Below are positions 5,103-7,316 of a stretch of DNA of 7,316 nt, piece by piece (within the stretch, counting starts at the first letter, position 1; every line of letters starts with the position of its first letter). The translations under genes were made by a program, and so were the position numbers. This stretch comes from Propionibacterium sp. (GTDB lineage: Bacteria; Actinomycetota; Actinomycetes; Propionibacteriales; Propionibacteriaceae): contig JAAYAO010000009.1 of the NCBI GenBank assembly GCA_012719335.1, positions 1-7,316 on the forward strand, read 5' to 3'. The notes beneath the pieces were generated by a model. That model saw only the letters and a program-made list of their open reading frames with translations, was not told the DNA's origin and searched no databases.

Positions 5103-6779
5103 CCAGATCGACAGGGCTTCGACGGCGAGCACCACGACCAGAATCAGCAACACGATGGTGCTGACCACGTCGTACTGCATCACCCGGGAGGCGTTCATCA
5201 GCAGGTAGCCGATACCACCGGCACCGACGATGCCCAGCAGGGTCGCGGAGCGGATGTTGACGTCCAGCAGGTACATGATGTGCGCCACGAAGGCCGGCAG
5301 GGCCTGACGCACGGTCACCCCGAAGAAGACCTGCACCCGGGTGGCGCCGTTGGCGCGCACCGCGTCCTGGACGTCCACGTCGGTCTCCTCGAGGGAGTCG
5401 GCTATCAGCTTGCTGAGCAGCCCGACCGCGCCGATCGACAGAGCCAGGGTGCCGGCCACGCCGCCGAGCCCGGTGATCACCACGAAGATGATCGCCAGGA
5501 TCAGTTCGGGCATGCCGCGCACCATCACGATCAGCACCCGGAAGAAGTTGTGCACCGCCGGGTTCGGCACCACATTGCGGGCGGCCAGCACACCGATCGG
5601 CAGAGCCAGGATCGAACCGAGCAGGGTGGCCGCCAAGGCGATCTGCACCGTGATCAGCATCTGCTGCAGCAAGCTGGGCAACAGGTCACCGTCGGTGTTG
5701 GGCGGCAGGAACAGGCCGATGGTGTGCGGGATGTTCCAGACGCCCTGGGCGATGGTGCCCCAGTGCAGATCGGAGCCCACGAAGGAGCCGAGCACGATCA
5801 GGGTGATCACCGCGATGGACAGGAAACGGGAGATCCGCTCCGGCGTCCACGGCGGGGTGAGGCGCGGTTCGGTCTGCGCGGCCCGTCCGCCGCTGACCCA
5901 GCCGCCCGACACCTTGTCGGCCCAGGTCTTGGGGGTCTTGCTGTCCTTGCCGGCGAGCAGCCGGGCCCGGATCGCGCCGGAGATCAGTTCGATCACGATG
6001 CACAGCACCAGCACGGTCAACGCCAGTGCCATACCGCGCTGGTAGTTCAGCGACCGCAAGGATTCGGAGATCGCCTTGCCGATACCGCCGACACCGACGT
6101 AGCCGAGGATCACCGAGGTGCGCAGGTTGATGTCGAAGCGGTGCAGGGCGGTGGCGATGAGCTGCGGCATCAGTTGCGGCATGATGCCGGAGGTGATCCG
6201 CTGCCAGCGGGTGCCGCCGGCCGCCCGGATCGCCTCCTGGGGGCCGTTGTCGAGCGATTCGATCGCGTCGGCGTACAGCTTGGCGACCATCCCGATCGAG
6301 TGCAGGCCCATCGCCAGAATGCCCGGCAGGGCGCCCAACCCGAAGATTCGCAGGAAGACGATGGCCAGGATCAGGTCGGGCACGGCCCGGGCGATCACGA
6401 CCACGGTGCGCGAGGCGTTCCGGGCCAGGTTCGAGGTGGTGGTGTTGGACGCCGCCCACAGCGCGATCGGCACCGACAGCACCACCGACAGGCCGGTGGC
6501 CAGGGTGACGATGGCCAGGGTTTCCAGCACCATCAGCAGCAGATCGAGGGGCTCCGGGAAGTCCAGCGGGAACATCCGGGCGATGAAGTTCTGCGCATTC
6601 TCGATCGAGTCGATGATGCTGGCGATGTTGATCCGCAGGTCGATCACCGACCAGACGGAGGCTGCGAACAGCGCGATCAACACCACCCACACCGCGACGG
6701 TGTTGAACGAGGGCGGGGGACGCTTCGGCAGCTCGTGCTGGTGTTGCGGAGCCTGCCGTTCGAGGGTGCCGGTGGCCAT
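5082..6779 (-). CDS. phnE: Phosphonate ABC transporter permease with two fused PhnE domains
   Basis: A 565-residue inner-membrane permease of the PhnE family, about twice the usual 260-290 residues. It holds two homologous halves. The first has membrane segments near 27-47, 80-110, 125-150 and 250-272, with an EAA loop at about 173-194 (PQEAIRAAGGTRWQ) and the conserved INLRTSVILGYVGVGGIG (217-234). The second has segments near 318-335, 374-400, 415-440 and 540-558, with an EAA loop at about 462-483 (VQDAVRANGATRVQ) and VNIRSATLLGIVGAGGIG (507-524). A charged linker (about 275-315) joins them, so one chain could supply both halves of the pore. It would work with PhnC and a PhnD binding protein to import phosphonates, perhaps phosphite or phosphate esters. 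ATG 6779 is 8 bp after the phnC stop, and its GAGG site overlaps that stop, so translation is coupled. No frameshift is needed for the fusion. Confidence 0.95.
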   Translation of the reverse strand: MATGTLERQAPQHQHELPKRPPPSFNTVAVWVVLIALFAASVWSVIDLRINIASIIDSIENAQNFIARMFPLDFPEPLDLLLMVLETLAIVTLATGLSVVLSVPIALWAASNTTTSNLARNASRTVVVIARAVPDLILAIVFLRIFGLGALPGILAMGLHSIGMVAKLYADAIESLDNGPQEAIRAAGGTRWQRITSGIMPQLMPQLIATALHRFDINLRTSVILGYVGVGGIGKAISESLRSLNYQRGMALALTVLVLCIVIELISGAIRARLLAGKDSKTPKTWADKVSGGWVSGGRAAQTEPRLTPPWTPERISRFLSIAVITLIVLGSFVGSDLHWGTIAQGVWNIPHTIGLFLPPNTDGDLLPSLLQQMLITVQIALAATLLGSILALPIGVLAARNVVPNPAVHNFFRVLIVMVRGMPELILAIIFVVITGLGGVAGTLALSIGAVGLLSKLIADSLEETDVDVQDAVRANGATRVQVFFGVTVRQALPAFVAHIMYLLDVNIRSATLLGIVGAGGIGYLLMNASRVMQYDVVSTIVLLILVVVLAVEALSIWVRRAVK

Positions 6780-6787
6780 GATCGACC

Positions 6788-7316
6788 TCAGCCGGCCACG
6801 GGGGCCGCGTCGTTGGCGTCGTCGGTGTCGAACTCGTCGACATCGACCGAGGACACCGCGTCATAAATGGTCAGCGCCTGGTCGCTGGTCATGCCCTCGA
6901 CATGGCTGTCGAGCACCTTGCGGCCCGACTGCAGACCGATGATCCGGTCGGCGAAGTCCATCGCCAACTGCACCTGGTGCAGGCTGCAGACCACGGTGAG
7001 GTTGTCCTCCCGGCTGATCTGCTTGATCAGATCGATCACCTTGGCGCTGGAGACCGGGTCCAGCGAGGCGACCGGCTCGTCGGCGAGCAGCACCTCGGGA
7101 CGCTGGATCAGCGCCCGGGCGATCGCCACCCGCTGCTGCTGACCACCGGAGAGGGTGTCGGCCCGCTGGAAGGCCCGGTCGGCCAGGCCGACGCGTTCGA
7201 GCTGTTCCATGGCGTCGCGGCGGATGTCCTTGGGGTACGTCATCAGCGACAGGCGGGGGCCGCGCATGCTGCCCAACCGCCCGGTGCAGACGTTCTCCAG
7301 CACCGACATCGGCCCC
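6788..7316 (-). CDS. phnC: Phosphonate ABC transporter ATP-binding protein PhnC (3' part)
   Basis: The last 175 or so codons of an ABC ATPase; the 5' part, with Walker A, lies beyond the right edge. The frame is open up to the edge (Gly-Pro before MSVLENV), so the ATG at 7307-7309 is internal: in PhnC proteins a phrase like LVxxxSVLxNVLxGxLG falls about 90 residues in. Counting from that Met, the visible motifs are the signature LSGGQQQR (53-60), Walker B VLLADEP (73-79), the D-loop SLD (82-84) and the switch histidine in SLHQV (109-113). RVAIARAL after the signature and ADEPVASLDP are typical of PhnC. It energises PhnE import at the cytoplasmic face. The C terminus carries an acidic tail (VDEFDTDDAND, about 156-166) beyond the usual domain end. 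phnE follows after 8 bp. The binding-protein gene phnD is probably outside the window. Confidence 0.92.
   Translation of the reverse strand, partial: GPMSVLENVCTGRLGSMRGPRLSLMTYPKDIRRDAMEQLERVGLADRAFQRADTLSGGQQQRVAIARALIQRPEVLLADEPVASLDPVSSAKVIDLIKQISREDNLTVVCSLHQVQLAMDFADRIIGLQSGRKVLDSHVEGMTSDQALTIYDAVSSVDVDEFDTDDANDAAPVAG

Noticed and set aside
5280..6866. A 528-codon open frame on the plus strand opposite phnE
   Set aside because: Its product is rich in His, Gln, Asp, Gly and Arg in the manner of antisense frames in GC-rich genes. It has no domain, membrane segment or ribosome site, and phnE on the other strand is unmistakable.
7307..7309. ATG at 7309 as the start of phnC
   Set aside because: The frame stays open to the edge, Walker A is missing, and the residues around it match an internal segment of PhnC, so this is a partial gene.
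1..7316. CRISPR arrays, insertion sequences, tRNA or rRNA genes
   Set aside because: No spaced direct repeats, no transposase-like frame or terminal inverted repeats, and no tRNA-like or rRNA-like stretch was seen; the window is almost fully coding.

Overview
The window reads as a phosphonate-use locus from a high-GC actinobacterium (Actinomycetota). The evidence for that host is pervasive G/C at third codon positions, GTG starts, 4-base start/stop overlaps and a start that looks leaderless. The genus cannot be named from this sequence. Families are assigned by reading motifs and from memory; no database search was run.

Layout, left to right. At 1-127 (minus strand) is the first 42 codons of phnH, a C-P lyase component, running off the left edge. 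It lies directly downstream of a tightly coupled minus-strand set read from right to left: a phosphonatase-like HAD hydrolase (1967-2635), a zinc-dependent alcohol dehydrogenase (867-1970) and a GntR/UTRA regulator (151-870). Their start and stop codons overlap by 4 bases. A 134-bp divergent intergenic region (2636-2769) separates this set from a plus-strand FAD-dependent amine/amino-acid-oxidase-type enzyme (2770-3897). Next is a plus-strand gene with its own promoter and strong ribosome binding site (3951-5054), which I read as a stand-alone bacterial eRF1-like protein (baeRF, probably family 3). It converges on phnE (5082-6779, minus strand), an unusually long permease with two complete PhnE-type halves in one chain. 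phnE is preceded by the 3' part of phnC (6788-7316), which runs off the right edge. A perfect 11-bp inverted repeat at 5072-5102 sits at the convergent junction and is the likely two-way terminator.

How the genes fit together: PhnC and PhnE, with a binding protein probably outside the window, import phosphonates. The FAD enzyme would oxidise an aminophosphonate to a 2-oxoethylphosphonate. The HAD enzyme, which keeps the phosphonatase Schiff-base lysine, would cut its C-P bond to give phosphate and an aldehyde, and the dehydrogenase would process the aldehyde. This FAD/HAD/dehydrogenase set is a recurring arrangement known from genome context and annotated as phosphonate-associated, but its natural substrate is unsettled. 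The unusual points here are its coupling to C-P lyase gene phnH behind one regulator, the lack of phnG at its usual place, the two-halved PhnE, and a translation-factor-like gene in the middle of the locus.
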